Source of the DNA: Thermoplasmatota archaeon
GTDB lineage: Archaea; Thermoplasmatota; Penumbrarchaeia; Penumbrarchaeales; Penumbrarchaeaceae
DNA: 10,195 bases
NCBI GenBank assembly: GCA_016929175.1
Contig: JAFGJI010000204.1
Span: 1 to 10,195, forward strand
Direction: 5' to 3'
This document shows, piece by piece, positions 1-6,256 of this stretch (its first letter is position 1; every line of letters begins with the position of its first letter). Under the pieces are notes generated by a model that was given only the letters and a program-made list of their open reading frames with translations, did no database searches and was not told where the DNA came from. The translations under genes and the position numbers were made by a program.

Positions 1-2
1 GC

Positions 3-281
3 TTCGCGGTAACGCTGGGGGTCCTCTGGGAGATATTCGAGTTCGGTGTGGACCAGCTCTTCGGTTGGAACATGCAGAGGTCCGGTCTGAAAGATACGAT
101 GACAGACCTCATCGTGGACGTGCTGGGAGCGCTTTCAGTCTCGATTGCGGGATACCTATACATGAAGGGGAACCTTCAGGTCTTCGCCAGGATAGAGAAG
201 GGTTTCATAAAGGCTAACCAGAGGAGAAACGCCCCGGAAACTGATCAGGTTGAAGCCCCCCGTGTGTCAACACCCGAATGA
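3..281 (+). CDS. DUF2238/YjdF-like membrane protein, 3' end only
   Basis: The reading frame is open from the window edge to TGA at 279-281, so only the last 92 residues are visible and the start lies upstream. A GTG at 48 is in frame, but the frame stays open and family-like before it, so I do not take it as the start. The segment LWEIFEF, then NMQ, then DTMTDLIVDVLGA, matches my recollection of the conserved C-terminal core of the DUF2238/YjdF family of small multi-pass membrane proteins of unknown function. One hydrophobic segment (LIVDVLGALSVSIAGYLYM) is followed by a basic, polar tail of about 37 residues that probably faces the cytoplasm. The tail's end (PETDQVEAPRVSTPE) is low-complexity. 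The gene converges on the large surface-protein gene with a gap of only 15 bases. VanZ-like or other small membrane families are alternatives. The family call is from memory of its motif and is fairly firm; the function is unknown. Confidence 0.5.
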   Translation, partial: FAVTLGVLWEIFEFGVDQLFGWNMQRSGLKDTMTDLIVDVLGALSVSIAGYLYMKGNLQVFARIEKGFIKANQRRNAPETDQVEAPRVSTPE

Positions 282-296
282 TCTGGCCTATAACGT

Positions 297-3200
297 TCAT
301 TCCTCAACTTCCGGTGGGTATGCCGGTCGACCTTCGGGGTCCTTTGGTCCTTCAACGGCATCACGGAGGTCCTCTACCGCCCCGGCCGGGAACGGTTCGA
401 ATTCCCTATTCATCAAATACCGGACGTACAATGCTCCCAGGCCTCCTATAATAACGATCAACAGCAGGACGATGACGATAAGCAAGATGTAAAGGGCGAT
501 ACCCTCCTCCCGCGTCGAAGTTCTATGGAAGCCCCCCTCCGACATGGTTACCTGCCCCTCGCCGTCCTTGACGAAGAACCATGCCTCGAACCTCCCCTTG
601 ATCCTGCCGGCTTCAAGCCTTGCCTCAAAGGAACCGGGGTGGATCTCCTCCATGGTAAGATTGAATATGACATCACGGTCGTTCTTCAGGATGGCCCAGG
701 CGGAGGTTACCCGGCGGTTATCGGAAGCGTTCATGTATAGAAGGACGCCTCCATCCTCGACTTTCACTTTATGACCCGATATCACGGGCGGTGTACCGTC
801 CATTACATCAATAGTAAGGTTGACAAAGGACACGAGCCCGCTTGTATCCACCGCCACACCTTTGATCTTGAGAGTGACGGCATATGGGGGGACCTCTATC
901 GAATAATTGCCGCCGTTGACCCGGGCAGGGAATAAGATGCTTTCATCGTTAATTGAATAATCGACGCGCTGTAACGAAACACCCCGGTTATCTGCGGCTG
1001 ACATTCTGACAGCAAGATCTCTCGAGGTCCATGCCGTCCCCGGATATAACTCGACCCATGGTGGGGTGCCATCCAGGACCTCGAGGGTCTTCTCGAGCAC
1101 CCTCCAGTTCCCCGCATCATCCACGGCTCCAGCCCGGAAGGTCAGCTCAAGTGCCTGATCGTCGATCCTCGGGACCACTACCTCTCTTACAAGGCCTGAC
1201 CTGTTGGTCCAGGGACCGTTGTCGAGCCTCCATGCAAGGAAGCCGTCCTTGAGGCCTGCGTTATCGCTGTAGTAGAGGTTCAGTTCGTAAGTCCTTCCCG
1301 TGTAAGGGGGATTCTCCGTCAGGTCAATGATCGTCGGAGGTGTCACATCAATTACATCCATCGTCCCCTCGAGTTTCGCCTCGTTCCCTGTGGCATCCCA
1401 TCCGATCAGCAGGTATTCCACCTCCGAAGCATCCGTGGGAACGTATATGGTGAACTCAAGGATGCTTTCGAAGGGAGAGAAGGACAGGACGGAGTCACTT
1501 TCCGTGTGGTCCATCCAGACGGTCAATCTCGTTCTCTGCAGGCCGATATTGTCATGGTGTCCGAACCTCAAAGTGAAGTAGCTGCCGCCGTTCACCGTCT
1601 CAGGATTGAGATCGAAGAACACCGGGGAAAGGACATCGGTAACCGGTATGCTTTCCCAGGGTGTAATCGCGGTTAGACCTTCCTGGTCCTTTACGTGCAC
1701 CCTGAACTCTATAGATCTGCAATCCTCCCGGACAAGGAACTTGACATCCCATCTGTCCCCGTCATATGAGGTGTTCCCCGGCAGGGTGTACATGCTCTCT
1801 TGACCTGAACTGTCGAATCTGTACTCGACAAGGACATCGTTTATTCCGATGTTGTCGGAAGCGTTCACATTCACGTACAGTTCCGATCCCGTGAAGGCCT
1901 CTCCGGCCTGGACATCATGGATCACGGGTTGGATGATATCCTCCACCGGGTATGCCAGAGATACTTCAGCGGTATTGCCGGTGAAGTCCCTCAGGGTGAG
2001 GTCCATTCTGATGATGGAGCATTTCTTGTCGACCTCGATGGTCTTCGAGAACCTGCCGCTTTCGTCGAGAGGGATGTCCTCGTGGAATGTGCCCGGATAG
2101 TATCCGGAGCCTGATCTATACTGGTAGATCATGGCATCCACCTTCACGCCGAACATGCTCCTGTTGTCGATGACCTGTATCGATATATCGAGATCCTCGC
2201 CCGTTCTGGGCTTGTCCCTGGTCATGTCCACGATGAAGGGCGGCTCAAGATCCGGCGGAGGGGGGTCCTTCACCAGCGGTCCCTTGTCACCCGGACCATG
2301 GGGAAGGTCCGTATCACCGATGCCGTCCCCGTCTATATCCTGACCCGGATAATCCGACCAGTAGTTGCCGAAGGAGTAGTTGCCACCTATGATGTTCCTC
2401 TCGGCCCTCTTGAACGCGGAAGACCATCTTATCTCGCTTTGGTCCTGGTTCGTGAAGAGCAGTCTTGGCTGGGAGAAATAATTGTTGGTTACCTCGATGT
2501 TCTCGCAGGTCCGGAAGGATATGGAGTTCTCGGACCCGATGAAGAGATTGTTCCGAACGGATGTCCCGTCGTTCTGGTTCAGGATGACGGATGTCTCCTG
2601 GCTTCCCTCGAAGGAATTGTTGAGGACCAATGCGGATGTATCACGGGATATCTGTATACAATAGTAGGAGTTGTTGCGGAAAATGTTGTGGAAGAATGTG
2701 TTTCCCCCGCTCTCCTCCCCTACCTCTGCGCCTCCCGCCAGGTTGCCGGCTATCAGGTTCTCCGAGAACAGGTTCTGTTTGCCTCCACCAATATACAATC
2801 CCCGTAAATTGTACAGGATCGAGTTGTTCAGAATGAGGTTTATGTTCGCGCTGGAGACAATCATACCTATACCATTTCCGTTGATCTCGTTATCGGCAAC
2901 GAGATTGAGATCGCATTGGTCTCCGATGACGAAACCTTTACTATTACAATCTGATATGTTGTTCCCCCTGACCTCGTTCTCGGTGCTCCCGGACCCAAGA
3001 AGGAACCCGATGAAACTGCTTCCCGAGATATTGTTCCCCAATATGTCCGCCTTTGTGATCCTCTGGAGCTCAAGTCCGTAAACGCCGCCCCGGATATCGT
3101 TTCCGCGGATGAGGATGCCCGGACCGGTCATCCCCTCGCCGTATATTTCCCCGACCCCGTTCCCATGCAGTTGATTATCGGTGATGTTCATTGGCCCCCC

Positions 3201-4121
3201 GGTTAGGACCATGATACCGAAACCTTCGTTCTGGTCGATAATGTTCCGCCTGATATCGATCTTTGATCGGGATACCTTTTCTCCGTAAATGCCGCAACGA
3301 CCGTTCTTTAGAATATCGTTGTTCATTATCACCACGGAGCCGAGGGGGTTTTCGAGCTGGATCCCATCCCAGGGGTTCAGGGTGAGGTTGTTCCGACTGA
3401 CCGTCGATCCGCTCACATTCCCCTCCATCCGGATGCCGGACCCTCCGTTCCCTGTCGCATCGTTGTCAATGATCCTTACACCGCTTGCGTTCTTTGTCCA
3501 TATCCCGGAGATGGAATTGTTGTACATCTCGCATTCGGACACGGTCACCAGGGATGACATCTCCAGAAGCAGACCGTTGTCATTGTCGAAGGACCGGCAG
3601 TTCTCAATGGATATATTGCGACATCCATATACGGCGATGCCATCGACAGTGTCGTTGACAGTTACGTTGTCAAGTTGGGTATTCAAGCAGTATAGAACCT
3701 CCACACCGATGGACACGTTCCATACCCCGGAATCCCGCATGGAGAGGTTGGAAACATTGTGGAGGAAGACCCCTGAGACGGACCCCAACATACTGCCGAT
3801 CACGGTCACGTTCAGCAGTGCCACGTAGGCCGTCGTGTTCGAGATACTGATGCCGGGTGAACCGGTCGCATTGACAGTGATGTTCCGGATGATGAACGGG
3901 TCCCCCGGAGTTCCGGAACCGGAGTACACACCGTTATCAGGTATCAGATCGGAATTCCCGTCTATGGTGATAACATCATGATAGGGTGTCGTTGAAACCC
4001 CTTCGACCGAAATATCAAATGATCCGATCAACACGCCCGATGATGCTATTTGTATAAACAGGCAGATGACCATTATTGGTCCGATCGGACACGTCCGTCT
4101 GATATGGTCTGCAACTTCCAT
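297..4121 (-). CDS. Giant surface protein: parallel beta-helix, six Ig-like domains, C-terminal membrane anchor
   Basis: A 1274-residue protein with ATG at 4121 and TGA at 297-299. Residues 1-35 form a signal sequence or N-terminal anchor: Arg-Arg, then a hydrophobic stretch from about 13 to 35. Residues 75-565 are a right-handed parallel beta-helix of many 22-25-residue coils with repeated G-I and N-x-I/N-N-x-I signatures (PbH1/NosD-like). Residues 582-617 hold the GNYWSDY motif and DIDGDGIGD, a typical end to archaeal NosD-like helices and possibly calcium-binding. Six Ig-like domains follow, starting near 626, 731, 832, 928, 1019 and 1110; most open with a Pro-Pro or Ser/Gln-Pro pair and carry an S/A-D-N turn. 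A transmembrane helix spans about 1207-1236, and a 38-residue acidic, proline-containing tail follows. About twenty N-x-S/T sequons in the helix suggest N-glycosylation. The role is probably cell-surface binding, adhesion or carbohydrate interaction. No catalytic residues can be assigned. Transcription probably starts about 9 bases before the ATG. Confidence 0.5.
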   Translation of the reverse strand: MEVADHIRRTCPIGPIMVICLFIQIASSGVLIGSFDISVEGVSTTPYHDVITIDGNSDLIPDNGVYSGSGTPGDPFIIRNITVNATGSPGISISNTTAYVALLNVTVIGSMLGSVSGVFLHNVSNLSMRDSGVWNVSIGVEVLYCLNTQLDNVTVNDTVDGIAVYGCRNISIENCRSFDNDNGLLLEMSSLVTVSECEMYNNSISGIWTKNASGVRIIDNDATGNGGSGIRMEGNVSGSTVSRNNLTLNPWDGIQLENPLGSVVIMNNDILKNGRCGIYGEKVSRSKIDIRRNIIDQNEGFGIMVLTGGPMNITDNQLHGNGVGEIYGEGMTGPGILIRGNDIRGGVYGLELQRITKADILGNNISGSSFIGFLLGSGSTENEVRGNNISDCNSKGFVIGDQCDLNLVADNEINGNGIGMIVSSANINLILNNSILYNLRGLYIGGGKQNLFSENLIAGNLAGGAEVGEESGGNTFFHNIFRNNSYYCIQISRDTSALVLNNSFEGSQETSVILNQNDGTSVRNNLFIGSENSISFRTCENIEVTNNYFSQPRLLFTNQDQSEIRWSSAFKRAERNIIGGNYSFGNYWSDYPGQDIDGDGIGDTDLPHGPGDKGPLVKDPPPPDLEPPFIVDMTRDKPRTGEDLDISIQVIDNRSMFGVKVDAMIYQYRSGSGYYPGTFHEDIPLDESGRFSKTIEVDKKCSIIRMDLTLRDFTGNTAEVSLAYPVEDIIQPVIHDVQAGEAFTGSELYVNVNASDNIGINDVLVEYRFDSSGQESMYTLPGNTSYDGDRWDVKFLVREDCRSIEFRVHVKDQEGLTAITPWESIPVTDVLSPVFFDLNPETVNGGSYFTLRFGHHDNIGLQRTRLTVWMDHTESDSVLSFSPFESILEFTIYVPTDASEVEYLLIGWDATGNEAKLEGTMDVIDVTPPTIIDLTENPPYTGRTYELNLYYSDNAGLKDGFLAWRLDNGPWTNRSGLVREVVVPRIDDQALELTFRAGAVDDAGNWRVLEKTLEVLDGTPPWVELYPGTAWTSRDLAVRMSAADNRGVSLQRVDYSINDESILFPARVNGGNYSIEVPPYAVTLKIKGVAVDTSGLVSFVNLTIDVMDGTPPVISGHKVKVEDGGVLLYMNASDNRRVTSAWAILKNDRDVIFNLTMEEIHPGSFEARLEAGRIKGRFEAWFFVKDGEGQVTMSEGGFHRTSTREEGIALYILLIVIVLLLIVIIGGLGALYVRYLMNREFEPFPAGAVEDLRDAVEGPKDPEGRPAYPPEVEE

Positions 4122-4153
4122 CTTCTATCGGTCCTTTTCAAGTCATTACTGGG

Positions 4154-4161
4154 TATATAAT
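4154..4161 (-). promoter_or_regulatory. TATA box for the beta-helix/Ig surface protein
   Basis: On the minus strand the sequence reads ATTATATA, centred about 36 bases upstream of the ATG at 4121. An archaeal start site about 26 bases downstream would fall near 4130, giving a leader of about 9 bases without a good Shine-Dalgarno sequence. The same A/T block reads TATATAAT on the plus strand and could also serve rightward transcription starting near 4184, one base before the small ORF's ATG. The box is seen in the sequence; the start sites are inferred. Confidence 0.5.
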
Positions 4162-4184
4162 ATCTGCCTGGAAGGGAGGATCAC

Positions 4185-4283
4185 ATGAGGAGAAAAGCAA
4201 CTCCCCTTGGTGCCGGATATACATTTTTTGCAACAAAGTGTATTTACTACTTCCGACTGGTATATACAGATGAAAAGAATTAG
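4185..4283 (+). CDS. Possible 32-residue small ORF overlapping the prenyltransferase start
   Basis: ATG at 4185 is preceded by GGGAGGA (4174-4180) with a four-base spacer, the best-spaced Shine-Dalgarno-like sequence that I saw in the window. The frame runs 32 codons to TAG at 4281-4283. The peptide starts MRRKATPLGAGYTFF and ends with a basic and aromatic-rich stretch. It overlaps the first 14 bases of the prenyltransferase gene in a different frame, so it could act as a leader peptide or translationally coupled upstream ORF. The plus-strand TATATAAT at 4154-4161 would start transcription almost exactly at this ATG, in which case the Shine-Dalgarno would lie outside the transcript. I recognise no family, and a chance ORF of this length is quite possible. 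Confidence 0.5.
   Translation: MRRKATPLGAGYTFFATKCIYYFRLVYTDEKN
4241..4248 (+). promoter_or_regulatory. TATA-like box for the prenyltransferase gene
   Basis: TATTTACT is centred about 26 bases before the ATG at 4270, the spacing expected for a leaderless archaeal mRNA that begins at or next to the start codon. No Shine-Dalgarno sequence precedes that ATG, which agrees with leaderless initiation. A second A/T block, GTATATAC at 4260-4267, lies too close to the ATG to be the TATA box for this start. Confidence 0.5.
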
Positions 4284-5109
4284 AGGGACCATCTCCGTCA
4301 TCAGGCCGGAGGATGGTCTTTTCGGAGCTGTCGGTGTCTATGTAGGTTGGGCGGTTGCATCGGGAAGGTTCCTTGGAGGAAATTTCCTGCCTGTGCTTTT
4401 CTCATCTCTCTCCACCTTTCTTCTCATAGGGGTCCTCAACATCTTCAACGACCTTGGGGACATCGACATCGACAGGCTCATCCACAGCAGAAGGGCGCTT
4501 GCGTCCGGGGCAATATCAGAAGGCTTCTCCAAATTCTACCTTGCGGGTCTGTTACTATCCTCCGCAGCTCTTGCGATCATTGCGGCTTTCTTCGCCCACA
4601 GCGTCATGCTCCCCATCATATTCTTCGCAGGACTGATCCTAGGATTGTTGTATGAGGTCAGGTTCAAGAAGCAGGGGTTCCCGGGGAACCTGACCATTGC
4701 GGTTCTCATGTTCCTGCCTTTCCTCATGGGGGCATCCGTAAGCGGGATAACACCGACCGTAATAGTCCTCTGCATGATGGCATTCGTTACAGGGGTGGCA
4801 AAGGAGATCATAAACGATGTCAAGGATGTCGAGGGGGACCGCGGCCGCAGAAGGACGCTGCCGAACACACTGGGGGTGAAACCCTCCCTTCTATTCGCGA
4901 TAGTGTTCCTTATGCTGACGATCATCATAAGCGCCATACCTCTGTTCCTTGAAGGTCTGATGGTGACCTATCTCGTCCTGATCGGGATCGCTGATCTGCT
5001 TCTGATATCCGTCATGGTCATTTCCTTCTACAGACCGGTGATAGCCCACAGACTGCACAGTCTGGGTATGGTCCTTTCGATCCCCGCTTTCCTCTCTCTG
5101 TCATTTTAA
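4270..5109 (+). CDS. UbiA-family prenyltransferase, probable digeranylgeranylglyceryl phosphate synthase
   Basis: A 279-residue polytopic membrane enzyme. It probably transfers a geranylgeranyl group from its diphosphate to geranylgeranylglyceryl phosphate, making the second ether bond of archaeal lipids (EC 2.5.1.42). Both Mg-diphosphate-binding aspartate motifs are intact: NDxxDxxxD at residues 60-68, then RxxASG, and KEIINDVKDVEGD at 178-190, followed by RRTLP. The N-terminus (I-R-P at 11-13) and Y128 with a later GNL also fit the family. The rest is a series of hydrophobic helices, as in UbiA proteins of 270-300 residues. The frame also allows a TTG start at 4207, adding 21 residues, but the family-like N-terminus begins at the ATG at 4270 and a TATA-like box sits 26 bases before it. 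It converges on the lipoprotein gene with an 18-base gap. Another UbiA substrate (quinone, heme or chlorophyll type) is possible, but the second motif favours the archaeal lipid enzyme. Confidence 0.5.
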   Translation: MKRIRGTISVIRPEDGLFGAVGVYVGWAVASGRFLGGNFLPVLFSSLSTFLLIGVLNIFNDLGDIDIDRLIHSRRALASGAISEGFSKFYLAGLLLSSAALAIIAAFFAHSVMLPIIFFAGLILGLLYEVRFKKQGFPGNLTIAVLMFLPFLMGASVSGITPTVIVLCMMAFVTGVAKEIINDVKDVEGDRGRRRTLPNTLGVKPSLLFAIVFLMLTIIISAIPLFLEGLMVTYLVLIGIADLLLISVMVISFYRPVIAHRLHSLGMVLSIPAFLSLSF

Positions 5110-5126
5110 AGGGAAAATGCAATCTG

Positions 5127-5145
5127 CCTATGACATTATCATAGG
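5127..5145. terminator. Perfect 7-bp hairpin at the convergent gene ends
   Basis: CCTATGA (5127-5133) and TCATAGG (5139-5145) form a perfect seven-base stem around a five-base loop. It sits 17 bases after the prenyltransferase stop and covers the lipoprotein stop codon at 5128-5130. For leftward transcripts a T-rich stretch follows (ATTTTCCCTTT, within about 5103-5115 read in reverse), which would suit T-tract archaeal termination. There is no T-run on the rightward side. It may be a terminator or 3'-end protective hairpin; the stem is A/T-containing and the evidence is modest. Confidence 0.5.
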
Positions 5146-5853
5146 TGACGGATGCACACCTATCATCAGAACGTCCAGATCGATATCTAGAACCAGGAAT
5201 TGGATAGTTTCGACAAATATGGCTGCGAGCGGGCCCCAGATATCATCGTAACTCAGATACATCTTTACCAGGAAGCAGTCCTCGAAATGAAGATAGAGGT
5301 CGACATCCTCCCCGGGATCGGCCCCGGCCCTCGAAGAGTTCTTGTCGATCACCCATGTCCCGTTCTCTGTATGACCCAGGAACATCTCGTCGTTATCGTT
5401 GTAATAGTTGATGTCCCGATCGCTCTGGTCCTTGAAAAGGTCCTCCCCGTTGACCCTGACGACCATCTCCCATTCGTCCCGCATGATCTTGAAGTCAAGC
5501 CTCTGGTGATGATCGGCCCAGGCGTAATATTCGAAGTATATGTCGGCTTCTTCCTTGTTCTCCCTCGCATCGTTGTAGGATTCGTTGTAATGATCGATCA
5601 CTTCCTTATCGATGAAATTGGCCCAGGAACCTTCCCATCGCGAGAGGTTCGTATAGAAGGTATAGTTGATGTTCTCGGCGGCCTCTATCGCCGCCAATTC
5701 ATTTTCAGTATCGTAGAACCTCTCTATCTCCCGGTCATAGTGACCGTAACGGAATATGATGTCGCGGAGACACCCGGACAGCGACACGGCCATGACCGTA
5801 ACCACCGCCATTGTAAGACCTGCTCTTAACAGTGAACTTCCTTGTATCCTCAT
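5128..5853 (-). CDS. Acidic secreted lipoprotein of unknown function
   Basis: A 241-residue protein from the ATG at 5853 to TAG. Residues 1-28 form a lipoprotein signal peptide: Arg2 and Arg10, a hydrophobic core from about 11 to 25, and the lipobox LSGC ending at Cys28, the likely lipidated residue. The mature part is rich in Asp, Glu, Tyr and Asn (stretches such as DREIERFYDTEN and REDL-like acidic patches) and looks like a mostly beta, soluble, surface-exposed domain. A hydrophobic acidic segment lies near the C-terminus (residues ~213-230). I recognise no domain. The frame is open upstream to an ATG at 5979, but the extra 42 residues would put a non-hydrophobic stretch ahead of the signal peptide. 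GGGGAGGG just before the 5853 ATG and a TATA-like box at 5903-5914 also support the shorter form. It is divergent from the zinc-ribbon gene. Function unknown; extracytoplasmic location is inferred with good confidence. Confidence 0.5.
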   Translation of the reverse strand: MRIQGSSLLRAGLTMAVVTVMAVSLSGCLRDIIFRYGHYDREIERFYDTENELAAIEAAENINYTFYTNLSRWEGSWANFIDKEVIDHYNESYNDARENKEEADIYFEYYAWADHHQRLDFKIMRDEWEMVVRVNGEDLFKDQSDRDINYYNDNDEMFLGHTENGTWVIDKNSSRAGADPGEDVDLYLHFEDCFLVKMYLSYDDIWGPLAAIFVETIQFLVLDIDLDVLMIGVHPSPMIMS

Positions 5854-5855
5854 AT

Positions 5856-5863
5856 CCCTCCCC
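5856..5863 (-). promoter_or_regulatory. Shine-Dalgarno sequence setting the lipoprotein start
   Basis: On the minus strand GGGGAGGG ends two bases before the ATG at 5853; its GGAGG core is three bases away. That spacing is short, but the match to the 16S anti-Shine-Dalgarno is strong. It favours this ATG over the in-frame ATG at 5979, and contrasts with the leaderless look of most neighbouring genes. Confidence 0.5.
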
Positions 5864-5902
5864 TGCACTTCCACCTGCGCTCCAGAGAGTATTCGCGGGG
5901 CC

Positions 5903-5914
5903 CCTATATCTTTT
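5903..5914 (-). promoter_or_regulatory. TATA-like box for the lipoprotein gene
   Basis: The minus strand reads AAAAGATATAGG. A start site about 26 bases downstream would be near 5882, giving a leader of roughly 29 bases that includes the Shine-Dalgarno sequence. The box is seen; the start site is inferred. Confidence 0.5.
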
Positions 5915-6013
5915 GATCGGACAGAATATACTGCATCGGGCAATTGGAAAGGAAATGAGGATAGACAATGTACACTCATCAGCTTTATACATGACCCGTA
6001 CTGCCGACGGCAA

Positions 6014-6022
6014 TAATAATAT
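6014..6022 (+). promoter_or_regulatory. Possible TATA-like box for the zinc-ribbon gene
   Basis: An A/T run, TAATAATAT, lies about 33 bases before the ATG at 6051 and would give a leader of about five bases. CTTTATAC at 5983-5990 is an alternative, placing the start site near 6012 and giving a leader of about 39 bases. Neither is decisive. The rest of this 197-base divergent region (5854-6050) shows nothing else that I can assign. Confidence 0.5.
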
Positions 6023-6050
6023 CAGGAACCTTCATCCATATCGGATAGAT

Positions 6051-6200
6051 ATGACAGGAAGGGACCTCAAGGAGCTCGAGGGCGGAAAGTGTCCGATGTG
6101 CGGCTCGAAGGATATCACCTACTGGGTCCACGCCCAACCGCCCTCCCGTGATATTTGGCACTGCAACAGATGCGGATACGAATGGTATCACTTTTATTGA
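6051..6200 (+). CDS. Small zinc-ribbon protein (49 residues)
   Basis: Two CxxC knuckles, C14-P-M-C17 and C38-N-R-C41, separated by 20 residues, make a single zinc ribbon that fills most of the protein. Each is followed by a glycine (CG), and the second continues as GYEW. The pattern with Y-W between the knuckles resembles the C-terminal ribbon of TFIIS/TFS-type and other archaeal nucleic-acid-binding ribbons, but the protein is too short to be TFS itself and lacks its usual acidic catalytic loop. The frame is open upstream to an ATG at 5991 (69 residues), but the added residues are not family-like and the A/T boxes fit the shorter form. No Shine-Dalgarno is present. nikR follows 56 bases downstream on the same strand, so read-through co-transcription is possible. 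A role in transcription, translation or metal-linked regulation is conjecture. Confidence 0.5.
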   Translation: MTGRDLKELEGGKCPMCGSKDITYWVHAQPPSRDIWHCNRCGYEWYHFY

Positions 6201-6215
6201 CATGTGTGTGGAACA

Positions 6216-6223
6216 TTATTTAT
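6216..6223 (+). promoter_or_regulatory. TATA-like box for nikR
   Basis: TTATTTAT is centred about 37 bases before the nikR ATG. The predicted start near 6246 gives a leader of about 11 bases with no Shine-Dalgarno sequence. The inverted repeat at 6227-6255 begins just downstream and covers the predicted start site. Confidence 0.5.
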
Positions 6224-6226
6224 TCC

Positions 6227-6255
6227 GTAGCACGATTACGGTATGAGTGTGCTAC
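6227..6255. promoter_or_regulatory. Candidate NikR operator: GTAGCAC-N15-GTGCTAC
   Basis: A perfect inverted repeat with seven-base arms (6227-6233 and 6249-6255) lies between the nikR TATA-like box and its ATG. It covers the predicted transcription start. Position, symmetry and an overall span of 29 bases fit a dimer-of-dimers ribbon-helix-helix repressor, close to the 28-base span of the E. coli NikR site (GTATGA-N16-TCATAC), which also has GTA outermost. A GTATGA also occurs inside the spacer at 6241-6246 without a matching partner. Autoregulation by NikR in response to nickel is the inference; binding is not shown by sequence alone. Confidence 0.5.
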
Positions 6256-6256
6256 C

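Noticed and set aside
48..281. GTG at 48 as the true start of the first gene
   Set aside because: The family-like sequence LWEIFEF continues in frame upstream of it to the window edge, so the gene is truncated by the window and does not start there.
2298..2807. A 169-codon plus-strand ORF inside the first giant surface gene
   Set aside because: It is antisense to the beta-helix coding region, whose repeats and sequons are clear. The repetitive Asn-rich codons keep the opposite strand free of stops.
5200..5829. A 209-codon plus-strand ORF opposite the lipoprotein gene
   Set aside because: It lies almost entirely antisense to the lipoprotein, has a Val/Ile/Pro/Asp-rich composition typical of a codon-bias shadow, and has no recognisable motif. 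The lipoprotein has a clear signal peptide, lipobox and Shine-Dalgarno.
5990..6002. CATGACCCGTACT also occurs at 10106-10118
   Set aside because: One 13-base match in a 10-kb window is expected by chance. One copy is near the zinc-ribbon gene and the other is within the start of the second surface gene, with no shared context.
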